Source: a virus
Reading direction: 5' to 3' (one strand)
DNA: 36,201 bases
IMG/VR virus record: IMGVR_UViG_3300040960_002045
Coordinates: 1-36,201 of that record
Below, piece by piece: positions 20,698 through 29,087 of this stretch; position 1 is the first letter of the stretch, and every line of letters starts with the position of its first letter. The notes under the pieces are model-generated. The model searched no databases. It was not told where the DNA came from and worked only from the letters and a program-made list of their open reading frames with translations. The position numbers and the translations under genes were made by a program.

Positions 20698-21071
20698 ATC
20701 AGCGATTTAAAATATTCACTAGGGGAAGTTCGCTTAATTCATATGGCGAGCTATCTGAAACATTCACCCAAGGATCGTCTGTATTTGGCAGAGCGAGGCA
20801 TTATACCGATGGTGAATCGCTGATATCAAACAAGCACAGACCTTTGCATAAAGTAGAAATAAAGGCTAGGCATTTTAGTGGCAGTATAAAAGACCAAGTA
20901 GAGTATCTGGACTATCGGTGGGAAATCGAGGGGGTCAGGAGATCTCACAGATCTGGAGTTATAAAAATAATAGCCAATAGGCTATATGCTCTCGCCTCAG
21001 ATTTTTATCTCCAGCCCAATGGCATTAATTTTTACTTAACTCCTTCGGGAAACAAATATTTGCAGCCATGA
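20694..21071 (+). CDS. Second head-tail joining-type protein
   Basis: A 125-residue protein with the same N-terminal plan as its neighbour (FKIFTRGSSLNSYGELSETF, then SSVFGRARH, then KVEIKARHF and LDYRWEIEGV). It is probably a duplicated copy with an added C-terminal tail, which carries two short near-repeats FYLQPNGIN and FYLTPSGN and ends KYLQP. This tail resembles motifs in fibre proteins. It overlaps both neighbours by 4 nt. Confidence 0.65.
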   Translation: MNQRFKIFTRGSSLNSYGELSETFTQGSSVFGRARHYTDGESLISNKHRPLHKVEIKARHFSGSIKDQVEYLDYRWEIEGVRRSHRSGVIKIIANRLYALASDFYLQPNGINFYLTPSGNKYLQP

Positions 21072-24000
21072 GCGACATCACAGTCAGTAGCGACATCCAT
21101 ACATTTATGCAGTCGGCCAGCAACTCGGCGGCTCGAGATAATTTAGGCGTAGGCGACACCGATGCCGTCAATCACGCATCACTTACGCTGACAGGGAACG
21201 CGACGGCGGTTGAGTTTATTGGCGACCTTGAGGGGGCAGTCCGGTTCAACGCGAAGGCTGGCGAGGCTCTGACTAAAGGCGATGCGGTTTACGTTTCCGG
21301 AGTTAGCGGGAATCTTCCTGTCGTTAGCAAGGCGGATTCCTCCAACTCGGCGACCATGCCTTCTTTCGGACTGGCTGGTTCGACGGTCAATCTGAATGCG
21401 TCGGTGCAGATTATTACATTCGGAACGCTTTCTAGCATCGACACGTCAGCCTTTACGCTAGGCGATACCTTATACGTAAACGGAACCGGAACGCTTTCGG
21501 CAACGAAGCCGACCGGAGAATCAAACCTCATCCAGAACATTGGAAAGGTTCAACGAGTTCACGCGTCCGCTGGATCGATTAAAGTCGGCGGGGCAGGTAG
21601 ATCAAACGATACACCTAATCTAAATGAAAATAAAATCTTTATTGGCAATAGTTCAAATGCTGCATCTACTGCGGCGATCAGCACCGTTATTACGGACAAC
21701 GCTAGCAGCGTTAAAACGTCCTATGAGTCGAACAGCGATACAAACGCCTATACAGACGCTGAAAAAACTAAGCTCTCGGGCATCGCGACTGGTGCGGAAG
21801 TCAATGCAGTGGATTCGGTCAATGCTCAAACCGGATCGGTTACCCTAGACGCTGACGACATTGACGACACATCTACGAATCACAAATTCGCAACGTCTGC
21901 CCAGCTCACGAAGCTCGATGGCGTAGAAAGCGGAGCGACCTCTGATCAGACCGGATCGGAAATCAAATCGGCCTATGAGGGCGAGCCGAATACCAATGCT
22001 TTTACTGATGCTGAAAAAACTAAACTCAGCGGAATAGAGACAGGGGCAACTGCCGATCAGGATTTATCATCCTATCAGTTGCAACCATCTGAGGGGGCAT
22101 TTGCGAACGGCGACAAAACCAAACTTGATGGCATCGAGGCTTCCGCAGATGTTACCGATGCGACGAACGTAAACGCTGCTGGAGCCACCATGAATACCGA
22201 CACGGATGTGAGCGGGAATTCGTGGGTTCTCGACGAGGATAGTATGTCCAGCAACGACGCCACAAAGGTTCCGACGCAACAAAGCGTCAAAGCCTATGTG
22301 GATGCCAACACTAGCAGCGGCGACGCAACCAGCATACAGGGGACGAACGTAGATAGCTCAGTTGGATCGCCGAGTGATGGCGACATCTTGGTTTATCGGT
22401 CAGCCGGATCGGATTTTGTGCTTGAGTCAAAGCCAGCAGCCGGATCAAACCCAGCCGCTGCGGACATCACGGATGCAACCGCCGATGGCATTGCCTTGAT
22501 AACAAGCTCGGATGCAAATCCGTTTACGGATGCGGATGAATCAAAACTCGATGGAATTGCAGCAGGGGCCGAGGTAAATACCGTCGACTCCGTAAACGCT
22601 CAAACCGGAGTTGTTGTTTTAGATGCTGATGACATATCCGACGCGACCACGACAAACAAATTCACTACAGCCTCAGATATTAGCAAGCTAGCCGGTATCG
22701 AGGCAGGAGCAACGGCGGACCAAACCGGAGCGGAGATAAAAGCGGCTTATGAATCCGAGGCGAATACCAACGCCTTCACTGATGCCGAGAAAACCAAACT
22801 AGCAGGGATAGCGGCAGGAGCCGAAGTTAATACGGTTGACAGTGTCAACGCGCAGACCGGAGCGGTGGTATTAGATGCGGACGATATATCGGATGCAGCC
22901 ACAACTAACAAATTTACAACTGCTTCTGATATAAGCAAGCTGGCTGGCATTGAGGCATCTGCAACGGCAGACCAAACGGGAGCCGAAATCAAAACCGCTT
23001 ATGAGGGCGAATCTGACACGAACGCCTTTACGGACGCCGAGAAAACCAAACTAAGCGGCATCGAGACCGGAGCAACCGCAGATCAGGATCTGTCATCTTA
23101 TCAGCTACAGCCATCAGAGGGAGCCTTTGCCAACGGGGACAAGACAAAACTTGATGGAATCGAAGCATCGGCAGACGTAACAGACACAGCGAACGTCACC
23201 TCGGCGGGTGCATTGATGGATTCTGAAGTCACGAATCTAGCTCAGGTCAAAGCTTTTGACAGTGCGGACTACGCAACCGCTGCTCAGGGAACGAAGGCTG
23301 ATTCAGCACAACAACCGCCGAGCGAAGGAGCGTTTGTTAATGGTGACAAAACAAAGCTGGATGGGATCGAGGTATCTGCTGACGTAACAGATGCAACGAA
23401 CGTGACCGCCGCAGGCGCGTTGATGGATTCCGAGGTAACGAATCTGGCACAGGTAAAGGCATTCGATAGTTCTGATTACGCAACTGCCGCTCAAGGAACT
23501 ACGGCAGATTCGGCACAACAGCCGCCATCGGAAGGTGCATTTGTTGATGGCGATAAAACTAAGCTGGACGGGATCGAAACAGGAGCTGACGTAACGGACA
23601 CTGCTAATGTAACGGCGGCTGGAGCCTTGATGGACTCGGAGGTAGATGCCGACATCAAAACGCTATCTCTGCCAGCCAGCACAACGATAAGCACGTTTGG
23701 AGCTAGTTTGGTTGACGATGCTGACGCAGCTACGGCAAGGACTACACTGGGCGTAGATGCCGCTGGTACGGACAACAGCACAAATGTAACGCTTACTGGG
23801 TCTGGAACCTATATTAGCATCGCAGGGCAAGCTATTACGGTCGATCCGATCACCGAAAGCGACATATCCGATCTCGGAACATACCTCACCGCCGAGTCCG
23901 ATACGCTGGACAGCGTGACAGGACGTGGAGCAACGACGACTAATGCCATCACTGTTGGGTCCATTGACATCAATGGCGAGATTGTAGAACTGGCCGTTAA

Positions 24001-24277
24001 TACGACCAGCGTTACTGGTTCGACGGCATTGGACCCAGCTAACGGAACAATCCAGAGGCTGACGTTTTCGGGCAATGTTACATTTACTGATTCTCTTGCT
24101 AACGGCGAGTCTATAACGATTCACATAGACGATGGAACTGCATACACTGCCACTTGGCCTACGATGGAATGGGTCGGTGGATCGGCTCCAACATTAGACA
24201 CCACCAGCGAAACAATCATAGTGATCTGGAAGGTTAATAGCACACTGTACGGAATGTCATCAGGAGTATCATCATGA
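21068..24277 (+). CDS. Long repetitive fibre protein
   Basis: A 1069-residue trimeric-fibre type protein. The first 180 residues hold a globular N-terminus (GEALTKGDAVYVSGVSGN, NIGKVQRVHASAG). Most of the rest is built from repeats of TDAEKTKLSGIETGATADQ and NGDKTKLDGIEASADVTD type, alternating with DSVNAQTGAVVLDADDISD. The last 150 residues look like a C-terminal beta region. Such repeats form long beta-structured fibres for receptor contact. The place between the head closure genes and the tail completion gene is unusual for a fibre. Confidence 0.85.
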   Translation: MSDITVSSDIHTFMQSASNSAARDNLGVGDTDAVNHASLTLTGNATAVEFIGDLEGAVRFNAKAGEALTKGDAVYVSGVSGNLPVVSKADSSNSATMPSFGLAGSTVNLNASVQIITFGTLSSIDTSAFTLGDTLYVNGTGTLSATKPTGESNLIQNIGKVQRVHASAGSIKVGGAGRSNDTPNLNENKIFIGNSSNAASTAAISTVITDNASSVKTSYESNSDTNAYTDAEKTKLSGIATGAEVNAVDSVNAQTGSVTLDADDIDDTSTNHKFATSAQLTKLDGVESGATSDQTGSEIKSAYEGEPNTNAFTDAEKTKLSGIETGATADQDLSSYQLQPSEGAFANGDKTKLDGIEASADVTDATNVNAAGATMNTDTDVSGNSWVLDEDSMSSNDATKVPTQQSVKAYVDANTSSGDATSIQGTNVDSSVGSPSDGDILVYRSAGSDFVLESKPAAGSNPAAADITDATADGIALITSSDANPFTDADESKLDGIAAGAEVNTVDSVNAQTGVVVLDADDISDATTTNKFTTASDISKLAGIEAGATADQTGAEIKAAYESEANTNAFTDAEKTKLAGIAAGAEVNTVDSVNAQTGAVVLDADDISDAATTNKFTTASDISKLAGIEASATADQTGAEIKTAYEGESDTNAFTDAEKTKLSGIETGATADQDLSSYQLQPSEGAFANGDKTKLDGIEASADVTDTANVTSAGALMDSEVTNLAQVKAFDSADYATAAQGTKADSAQQPPSEGAFVNGDKTKLDGIEVSADVTDATNVTAAGALMDSEVTNLAQVKAFDSSDYATAAQGTTADSAQQPPSEGAFVDGDKTKLDGIETGADVTDTANVTAAGALMDSEVDADIKTLSLPASTTISTFGASLVDDADAATARTTLGVDAAGTDNSTNVTLTGSGTYISIAGQAITVDPITESDISDLGTYLTAESDTLDSVTGRGATTTNAITVGSIDINGEIVELAVNTTSVTGSTALDPANGTIQRLTFSGNVTFTDSLANGESITIHIDDGTAYTATWPTMEWVGGSAPTLDTTSETIIVIWKVNSTLYGMSSGVSS

Positions 24278-24954
24278 ACATACTAAAGGTCACAGACGGA
24301 GTACCAAGAAAATATAGCGAGTCTCGTCTCAAGCGGGACAATCCAAATGTAAGTTTTCCGAGCGAACTAAATGCTTCAGTGCTTGCAGATTTTGACTGCT
24401 ATACATATACGATTGACTCAAAACCAGAATACAATCCAGTTTTGCAAAATCTGAATTCTGTATTTGAGCGAAGAGCAGATGAATGGTTTCAAATGTTTGA
24501 AGTCGTTGATTTTCATACAGACGTTGCAAAAATGCGTTTATGCGACAGCATCACATCGGATCGCTGGCAAACGGAGCAAGGCGGCGTTGAGTGGACTGAT
24601 GCAAGCGGCGATTTGTGGCGTATAGCTACAGATAGCAACAGCCAGCAGAAAATGACCTCTGTCCTGACTATGCTAAATGCAGATCCATCTTCAACTGGTT
24701 ACGCTAGCTGGAAAATGGACAAGAAAGTTACTGTCACTTACCCAGACGTAGACGAGGAGGGTGAAGATATTGAATTAACAGAAGAAATTTGGCAGTCAGA
24801 ATTTCGGCACAACACGCTAGAGGACTGGAACGAAATGGTTTCTCTGGTTAGCACTCACATTAAAAACTGTTTTACGGCTGAGGAGAACGCACTAGCTAAG
24901 GCTGATGCTGGCGACCTCACTGTAACTTTCCAGAGCGAGTTTGAATTGCTGTAA
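24274..24954 (+). CDS. DUF4376-like fibre assembly protein
   Basis: A 226-residue protein following the fibre with a 4-nt overlap. The middle part (VEWTDASGDLWRIATDSNSQ, then QKMTSVLTML) and the later VSTHIKNCFTAEENAL helix resemble DUF4376 proteins that accompany phage tail fibres, usually read as assembly chaperones. The N-terminal 90 residues are not recognisable. Coupling to the fibre supports the role. Confidence 0.65.
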   Translation: MNILKVTDGVPRKYSESRLKRDNPNVSFPSELNASVLADFDCYTYTIDSKPEYNPVLQNLNSVFERRADEWFQMFEVVDFHTDVAKMRLCDSITSDRWQTEQGGVEWTDASGDLWRIATDSNSQQKMTSVLTMLNADPSSTGYASWKMDKKVTVTYPDVDEEGEDIELTEEIWQSEFRHNTLEDWNEMVSLVSTHIKNCFTAEENALAKADAGDLTVTFQSEFELL

Positions 24955-26078
24955 TGCTGCGTTGGAAGTCCAGTTTAAAGCCTGCTGCTGCCGCTCCCAA
25001 CGACAACCTTGAGTTCACCGTTCGGACGACTGGATCAAGCGAGGTTGTAGATTTGACTCAAATGACTTACTCTGCGAGTACCTACGATTGTACAATTGAT
25101 TGGGGAGACGGCAGTACAACTTCTACGGTAACCGCTCACAATGATGCCGATCTAGCTCATACTTATTCAACCGCTGGGGACTATTCAATATCAATAAGCG
25201 GAACATTTGGGACGGTGTATACATCCGGCACGTCTCAGCTCGGCTATGGGAACACACTTAGGTCTCAAATTATATCCGTTCAGAATGTTGGTAGTTTAAA
25301 CTACACAGATGCGGATTTTTCTTGGAGCGGTTGCACAAATCTAACGACATTTAATTTTGGAAATGTTGACTATTCTGGCATTTCCTCCGTAGGTTTGCTT
25401 AGTTATTTTGTAGGTTGTTCTAGTTTAACGAGTATTAGTTTCGGAGATTTCGACACTAGCAGCGTGACCGGTATGGCTAGCATGTTCCAAAACTGCTCCT
25501 CGCTGACCTCTATCGATCTCTCCTCCTTCAACACTAGCAGCGTGACCAATATATCTAGCATGTTCTCCGGTTGCTCCTCGCTTACCTCTGTCGATCTTTC
25601 CTCCTTCGACACTAGCAGCGTGACCAATATATCTGGCATGTTCCGTGGCTGCTCCTCGCTTACGTCTGTCGATCTCTCGTCTTTCGACACTAGCAGCGTG
25701 ACCAATATGAGTAACATGTTCTACGGTTGCTCCTCGCTCACCTCTGTCGATCTCTCCTCCTTCAACACTAGCAGCGTGATCAATATGCGAAATATGTTCA
25801 GAGGAATGTCGTCGTCTTCTCAAGCTACTATAACGGGCATTGAAGACTTCGATATAACATCTCTGTTAAGAAATCGTTTAAGCAGTTTTCTTGACAGCAG
25901 CAGCCTTTCGACAACTGTTTACGATGAGTTGCTGGTCAACTGGGAAGGTCAGACTGGGTACAATAACCAGAACCCTAATTTCGGCTCATCTACATACACC
26001 GCTGGTAGTGCAGCGGCCACCGCAAGAGCTGCTTTAATTACTGCTGGATGGAGTATAACAGATGGTGGAACAGCATAG
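24954..26078 (+). CDS. BspA-type leucine-rich-repeat protein
   Basis: A 374-residue surface-type protein. Residues about 20-90 form a PKD-like domain (CTIDWGDGSTTSTVTAHND). Then come repeats GCSSLTSVDLSSFDTSSVTN and a short MFxGC end, about five copies at a 78-bp DNA period (25453-25780). This is the BspA/DUF285 leucine-rich repeat found in bacterial adhesins and in virus proteins. Presumably a host-binding or decoration protein. The C-terminal half is not recognised. The repeats are near identical in DNA, pointing to recent expansion. Confidence 0.8.
   Translation: MLRWKSSLKPAAAAPNDNLEFTVRTTGSSEVVDLTQMTYSASTYDCTIDWGDGSTTSTVTAHNDADLAHTYSTAGDYSISISGTFGTVYTSGTSQLGYGNTLRSQIISVQNVGSLNYTDADFSWSGCTNLTTFNFGNVDYSGISSVGLLSYFVGCSSLTSISFGDFDTSSVTGMASMFQNCSSLTSIDLSSFNTSSVTNISSMFSGCSSLTSVDLSSFDTSSVTNISGMFRGCSSLTSVDLSSFDTSSVTNMSNMFYGCSSLTSVDLSSFNTSSVINMRNMFRGMSSSSQATITGIEDFDITSLLRNRLSSFLDSSSLSTTVYDELLVNWEGQTGYNNQNPNFGSSTYTAGSAAATARAALITAGWSITDGGTA
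25430..25800 (+). repeat. 78-bp coding repeats of the leucine-rich protein
   Basis: ACACTAGCAGCGTGA starts at 25453, 25531, 25609, 25687 and 25765, exactly 78 bp apart. The units differ mainly at two spots (ASMFQNC, SSMFSGC, SGMFRGC, SNMFYGC), the positions expected on one face of the solenoid. Confidence 0.85.
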
Positions 26079-26082
26079 AATC

Positions 26083-26526
26083 ATGAAAATCCTACTCATA
26101 TCATTAGCATTTCTAGGAACCGTTCTAAGCGCAGCAGACCTGCGTTTGGAATGGCAGGACAACTCGGACAACGAGGATGGCTTTGAGATTTGGCGGAAGC
26201 AAAATGGTGGCGAGTGGTTACTTATTGCTGCGACAAATGCGGATGTCGAAAAATTTACCGATGGCGTGATTCCCATCGGAGTGACGCTATCTTATCGGGT
26301 CCGAGCTTGGAATCAATTCGGCGAATCGGACTGGACTAACATCGTTAGTATTAAAACATATCCTCCAGTCGCCCCTACTAACTTGAAGGGTGCAGCAATT
26401 AAGAGCAAAGAGGTGAGCTTTTCTTCACCAAACGGTGATTCACCGAACGGTGATTCATCAAAACTCGAGGTCAGGATTAGAACATACAGGGACAGTCTGG
26501 GGCGAATTGTCATATCGAGGTCATGA
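26083..26526 (+). CDS. Secreted fibronectin type III protein
   Basis: A 147-residue protein with a signal peptide (MKILLISLAFLGTVLSAAD; likely cleavage after position 17 or 18) followed by a fibronectin type III domain (LRLEWQDNSDNEDGFEIWRK, SYRVRAWNQFGESDWTN). A tail with two SPNGDSPNGDS repeats follows. A signal peptide is unusual for a virion protein and suggests export by the host, as for a surface or lysogeny-like moron. The start at 26083 gives the signal peptide; a longer frame from 26062 exists. Confidence 0.7.
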   Translation: MKILLISLAFLGTVLSAADLRLEWQDNSDNEDGFEIWRKQNGGEWLLIAATNADVEKFTDGVIPIGVTLSYRVRAWNQFGESDWTNIVSIKTYPPVAPTNLKGAAIKSKEVSFSSPNGDSPNGDSSKLEVRIRTYRDSLGRIVISRS

Positions 26527-26529
26527 AGG

Positions 26530-26940
26530 ATGAGCAGCGAGTTAATAGCAATGCTAGGCGGCGGCGTGACGGGATTCGTCATGAAGCTGATCTCGGCTCA
26601 AATGTCTATACAGGCAAAGGCGATAGACAACATGATCAATCGCCAGAAGCTTTCCGACGACTCAGCGGATCGGGCAGCCAAACGCGACGGCTCTGGCGGT
26701 GCTTGGATTCGTCGGCTTATCGCTATTTGCATTCTATTCTCGATGATCTTCGCGCCGTTTGTCATGGCCTTCTTCGATATTCCGGTGACGGTCGAAAAAT
26801 CCAAGGGCGGCATTCTCAGCTTTCTGGGTTTTGGTCTGAATGGCTGGAAAAATCTAGAGGGCTTCGTTCTCCTTCCCGAGGTTCGTCAGGGGATGCTTGC
26901 CATCCTTGGATTCTATTTCGGAAGTTCACAAGTTAAGTAA
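26530..26940 (+). CDS. Membrane protein, putative holin
   Basis: A 136-residue protein with a helix SELIAMLGGGVTGFVMKLIS (3-22), a strong membrane span RRLIAICILFSMIFAPFVMA (61-80) and a weaker C-terminal span (GMLAILGFYFG, 121-131). Phage holins of the three-span class have this size and layout and control the time of lysis, which would suit the lysozyme at 15693. The lysozyme is 10 kb away on the other strand, so the pairing is inference. Confidence 0.6.
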   Translation: MSSELIAMLGGGVTGFVMKLISAQMSIQAKAIDNMINRQKLSDDSADRAAKRDGSGGAWIRRLIAICILFSMIFAPFVMAFFDIPVTVEKSKGGILSFLGFGLNGWKNLEGFVLLPEVRQGMLAILGFYFGSSQVK

Positions 26941-26941
26941 G

Positions 26942-27142
26942 ATGGAACAACATTTTGTAAAATCTCTCTATTCGGCAGCGTTAGGACTAATTGGATCATT
27001 CACATCGATCACAAGCGTGAGCGAAATTCTGACGGTCCTCGGGGCCGTTGTGTCGATCTGTTCGGGATGCTTGGCAAGTTACCATTTGATGCTGGGAATA
27101 CGCATCCGCAAGCGGGACATCAAAGAAAGGGAGAACAACTAG
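26942..27142 (+). CDS. Small two-span membrane protein
   Basis: A 66-residue protein beginning MEQHFVKSLYSAALGLIGSF. It has two hydrophobic spans (SAALGLIGSFTSI and ILTVLGAVVSICSGCLAS) and a basic end IRKRDIKERENN. It is a second holin or antiholin candidate, as pairs of small membrane proteins often are. It is one base from the previous stop, and its TAG overlaps the next GTG by one base. Confidence 0.6.
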   Translation: MEQHFVKSLYSAALGLIGSFTSITSVSEILTVLGAVVSICSGCLASYHLMLGIRIRKRDIKERENN

Positions 27143-27645
27143 TGGCTAAGGCGAAAGTAGAAGTAAAGGTTCCTGAAAAGATTTTAATAGAGATTGAAGA
27201 GGAGCTTTTTAAGCTGGGAGACCCAAAGTGGGTTTTCGCACGATATCAGGCTGCCGCAAAAGAGGCTATGAAGCCAGTATTTAACCAGGTTTTCGCGACC
27301 GCTCCGAAAGACACCGGAAATCTTAAAAAGGCAATAACTCTCAACAGTAGACGAAGTCGCAAAAAAAAGGGAGTTTCCAGCGCCCGTGTAGGTGTTGGCT
27401 CTAAACAGATTTTTGTAAGACTAAACAAAAGCGGAAAGCCTGAATTGTATAGACCTGCTGACATCATAAATGCAATTGAGTATTCAAAGTCTGGAAAAGC
27501 TGGAACCGGATGGATGAGTCGAGCACAAAAAGAGAAAGCAAAACCTCGGGAACTTGAACAAAGAATTAGATCGTTTATCAATGTCGCTATAAAGAAAAGA
27601 ACTAAGTTTTTAATAAACAAAAGAAAAAAGGCTAAAGCAAAATGA
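27142..27645 (+). CDS. HK97 gp10-like tail completion protein
   Basis: A 167-residue protein starting on GTG in the TAGTG overlap. Core: KEAMKPVFNQVFATAPKDTG, then NLKKAITL and VGVGSKQIFV, as in the gp10 family (neck/tail completion) that caps the tail end. The C-terminus is strongly basic (KKRTKFLINKRKKAKAK). The next ATG overlaps by 4 nt. Confidence 0.78.
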   Translation: MAKAKVEVKVPEKILIEIEEELFKLGDPKWVFARYQAAAKEAMKPVFNQVFATAPKDTGNLKKAITLNSRRSRKKKGVSSARVGVGSKQIFVRLNKSGKPELYRPADIINAIEYSKSGKAGTGWMSRAQKEKAKPRELEQRIRSFINVAIKKRTKFLINKRKKAKAK

Positions 27646-28022
27646 TAACTGATTTAAGGTCTTACATATTAGCTGATTCTTCCATATCGGATGAAATAGG
27701 AACTAGACTATTTCCAGAAATAGCTCATAACATAACGGCAGACGATCCGTATGCAATATATACGGTTTTTAGTAGTAACACTGTCGATTGTCACTCAGAC
27801 TCTGGGATTCTGCACGAAGACCTTATAGAAGTGAGTGTCCACGCATCAACGGTTACTAAAGTTTATGAACTAGCCGAGTTGTTTAGAACCAGACTAAGCA
27901 ACAAAAGAGTTGCCTTGGGACCATATGACGCTTATATAAAGTGGTCCTCATTCAACACAAATTATTCAGACAACGATGAAATTTTTTCAGGGTCAATAAC
28001 CCTGGATATAACCTGGAGCTAA
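27642..28022 (+). CDS. Tail terminator-like protein (DUF3168 type)
   Basis: A 126-residue protein: MITDLRSYILADSSISDEIG, then DDPYAIYTVFSSNT, then EDLIEVSVHASTVTKVYELA. This is the order of DUF3168/gpU-like proteins that end the tail tube and join it to the head. It directly precedes the major tail gene. Confidence 0.8.
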   Translation: MITDLRSYILADSSISDEIGTRLFPEIAHNITADDPYAIYTVFSSNTVDCHSDSGILHEDLIEVSVHASTVTKVYELAELFRTRLSNKRVALGPYDAYIKWSSFNTNYSDNDEIFSGSITLDITWS

Positions 28023-28061
28023 GGGCTCCTCTAAAAACAACAACCTAAACAATAAAAAAAC

Positions 28062-28496
28062 ATGGCTAAATATGCAGCAAACGGAGCCACTATCTCGATC
28101 AACACACATGGATCGGATGACTCTCTATATAGTGGCGATAATGCAGAGACTATCTCAAATGTTGTTTCGTTCGGGGTTCCTTCAGACTCTAGCGACGAAA
28201 TCGACGTTTCGGATCACTCTTCAAACCGACGTGTATACGTTAATGGACTCATAGACAGTGATGATATGACTATCGAACTGATTTACGATCCAGAAGATAC
28301 TGGTCAAGGGTATCTTCGCGATTATGTTGGTTCTACCGAAAAAGAGTTTATAATTACTCTTAGCGGTCCATCGGCCAGCAATATTCATACCTTCGACGCC
28401 TTGGTTAAAAGCTTTAGCATCGATCTTCCAGCTGATGGAGCGATCACGGCTACGGCGACAATCAAGCGTGTTGGTAACGACGCATTGACCCCATAG
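28062..28496 (+). CDS. Major tail tube protein
   Basis: A 144-residue beta-rich protein (MAKYAANGATISI, VSFGVPSDSSDEIDVSDHSS, DSDDMTIELIYDPED, FDALVKSFSIDLPADGAIT). This pattern is that of siphovirus tube proteins, which stack as hexamers. It is preceded by an A/C-rich, G-free leader, like the capsid gene, fitting high expression. Confidence 0.88.
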   Translation: MAKYAANGATISINTHGSDDSLYSGDNAETISNVVSFGVPSDSSDEIDVSDHSSNRRVYVNGLIDSDDMTIELIYDPEDTGQGYLRDYVGSTEKEFIITLSGPSASNIHTFDALVKSFSIDLPADGAITATATIKRVGNDALTP

Positions 28497-28512
28497 TAAC
28501 TCCTAGCCGACC

Positions 28513-28830
28513 ATGAAAGAGCAAACTATTAAAGTTAAAATCAACGGAAAGAATCGCGAAGTCTATGCTGGCAATGCGGCTCTTTTACGTTTTCGTCGTT
28601 CTGGGGGAGATATGGCGTTAATTTCTTCGGCAACCGGAGAGGATAATAACGAGCTATTTGATTCCCTAGACGCAATCACAAAACTAATTTGCGTTAACCT
28701 AGTTGAGAATGACTTAACCCCAGAGGAAGTTGCCAACGGGGTAGAGTCTATGCCTGAACTATTTAACGCCGCAGGAGTCCTGCTTAATCAAGTTCCTTGG
28801 TTGGTCGGCTCCAGTAAAGAACAAGAATAA
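28513..28830 (+). CDS. Tail assembly chaperone, G-like
   Basis: A 105-residue protein between the tube and tape-measure genes with an alpha-helical layout (MKEQTIKVKINGKNREVYAG, then LRFRRSGGDM, then FDSLDAITKLICVNLVENDL). This is the place and size of the first tail chaperone that binds the tape measure. Confidence 0.75.
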   Translation: MKEQTIKVKINGKNREVYAGNAALLRFRRSGGDMALISSATGEDNNELFDSLDAITKLICVNLVENDLTPEEVANGVESMPELFNAAGVLLNQVPWLVGSSKEQE

Positions 28831-28841
28831 TACGGGCTCCG

Positions 28842-29087
28842 ATGACGCAGGGCGATTACGATAAAGCATTGCTAGATGATTTTGCATTTGCTGTAGTCGC
28901 CTTGCGTTTAAGGCCTGACGATTTCTGGTCAATGAGTCGCGGGGAATATCTGGCATGCGTAAACATGTGGCGACGACTCAATGGCCAGGAAGTGGAAAAT
29001 ACTAATAATCAAGAACGAGTAGACTCGTTCTCTAAATACTTGCAAGGCACCTTTGGGGGCAAATTAAGAAAAAATAATCATGGCTAA
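28842..29087 (+). CDS. Tail assembly chaperone, T-like
   Basis: An 81-residue protein (DYDKALLDDFAFAVVALRLR, then WSMSRGEYLACVNMWRRLNG) of the kind that follows the first chaperone. In many phages it is reached by frameshift. Here it lies in the -1 frame relative to the previous gene but has its own ATG after a 12-nt gap. Its upstream extension stops at a TAA (28815), and I see no classic slippery heptamer. It overlaps the tape measure by 8 nt (ATGGCTAA). Confidence 0.7.
   Translation: MTQGDYDKALLDDFAFAVVALRLRPDDFWSMSRGEYLACVNMWRRLNGQEVENTNNQERVDSFSKYLQGTFGGKLRKNNHG

Noticed and set aside
23663-24124. Leftward frames opposite the fibre gene
   Set aside because: Shadows of the repetitive fibre sequence; no starts in context and no independent family.
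25430-25800. Diversity-generating retroelement target
   Set aside because: No reverse transcriptase or template repeat in the window, and the variable codons are not adenine-biased in an obvious way.
28800-28850. Programmed -1 frameshift joining the two tail chaperones
   Set aside because: The frames fit, but the second frame is closed by TAA at 28815 and no slippery heptamer lies in the remaining overlap; the second gene has its own ATG.
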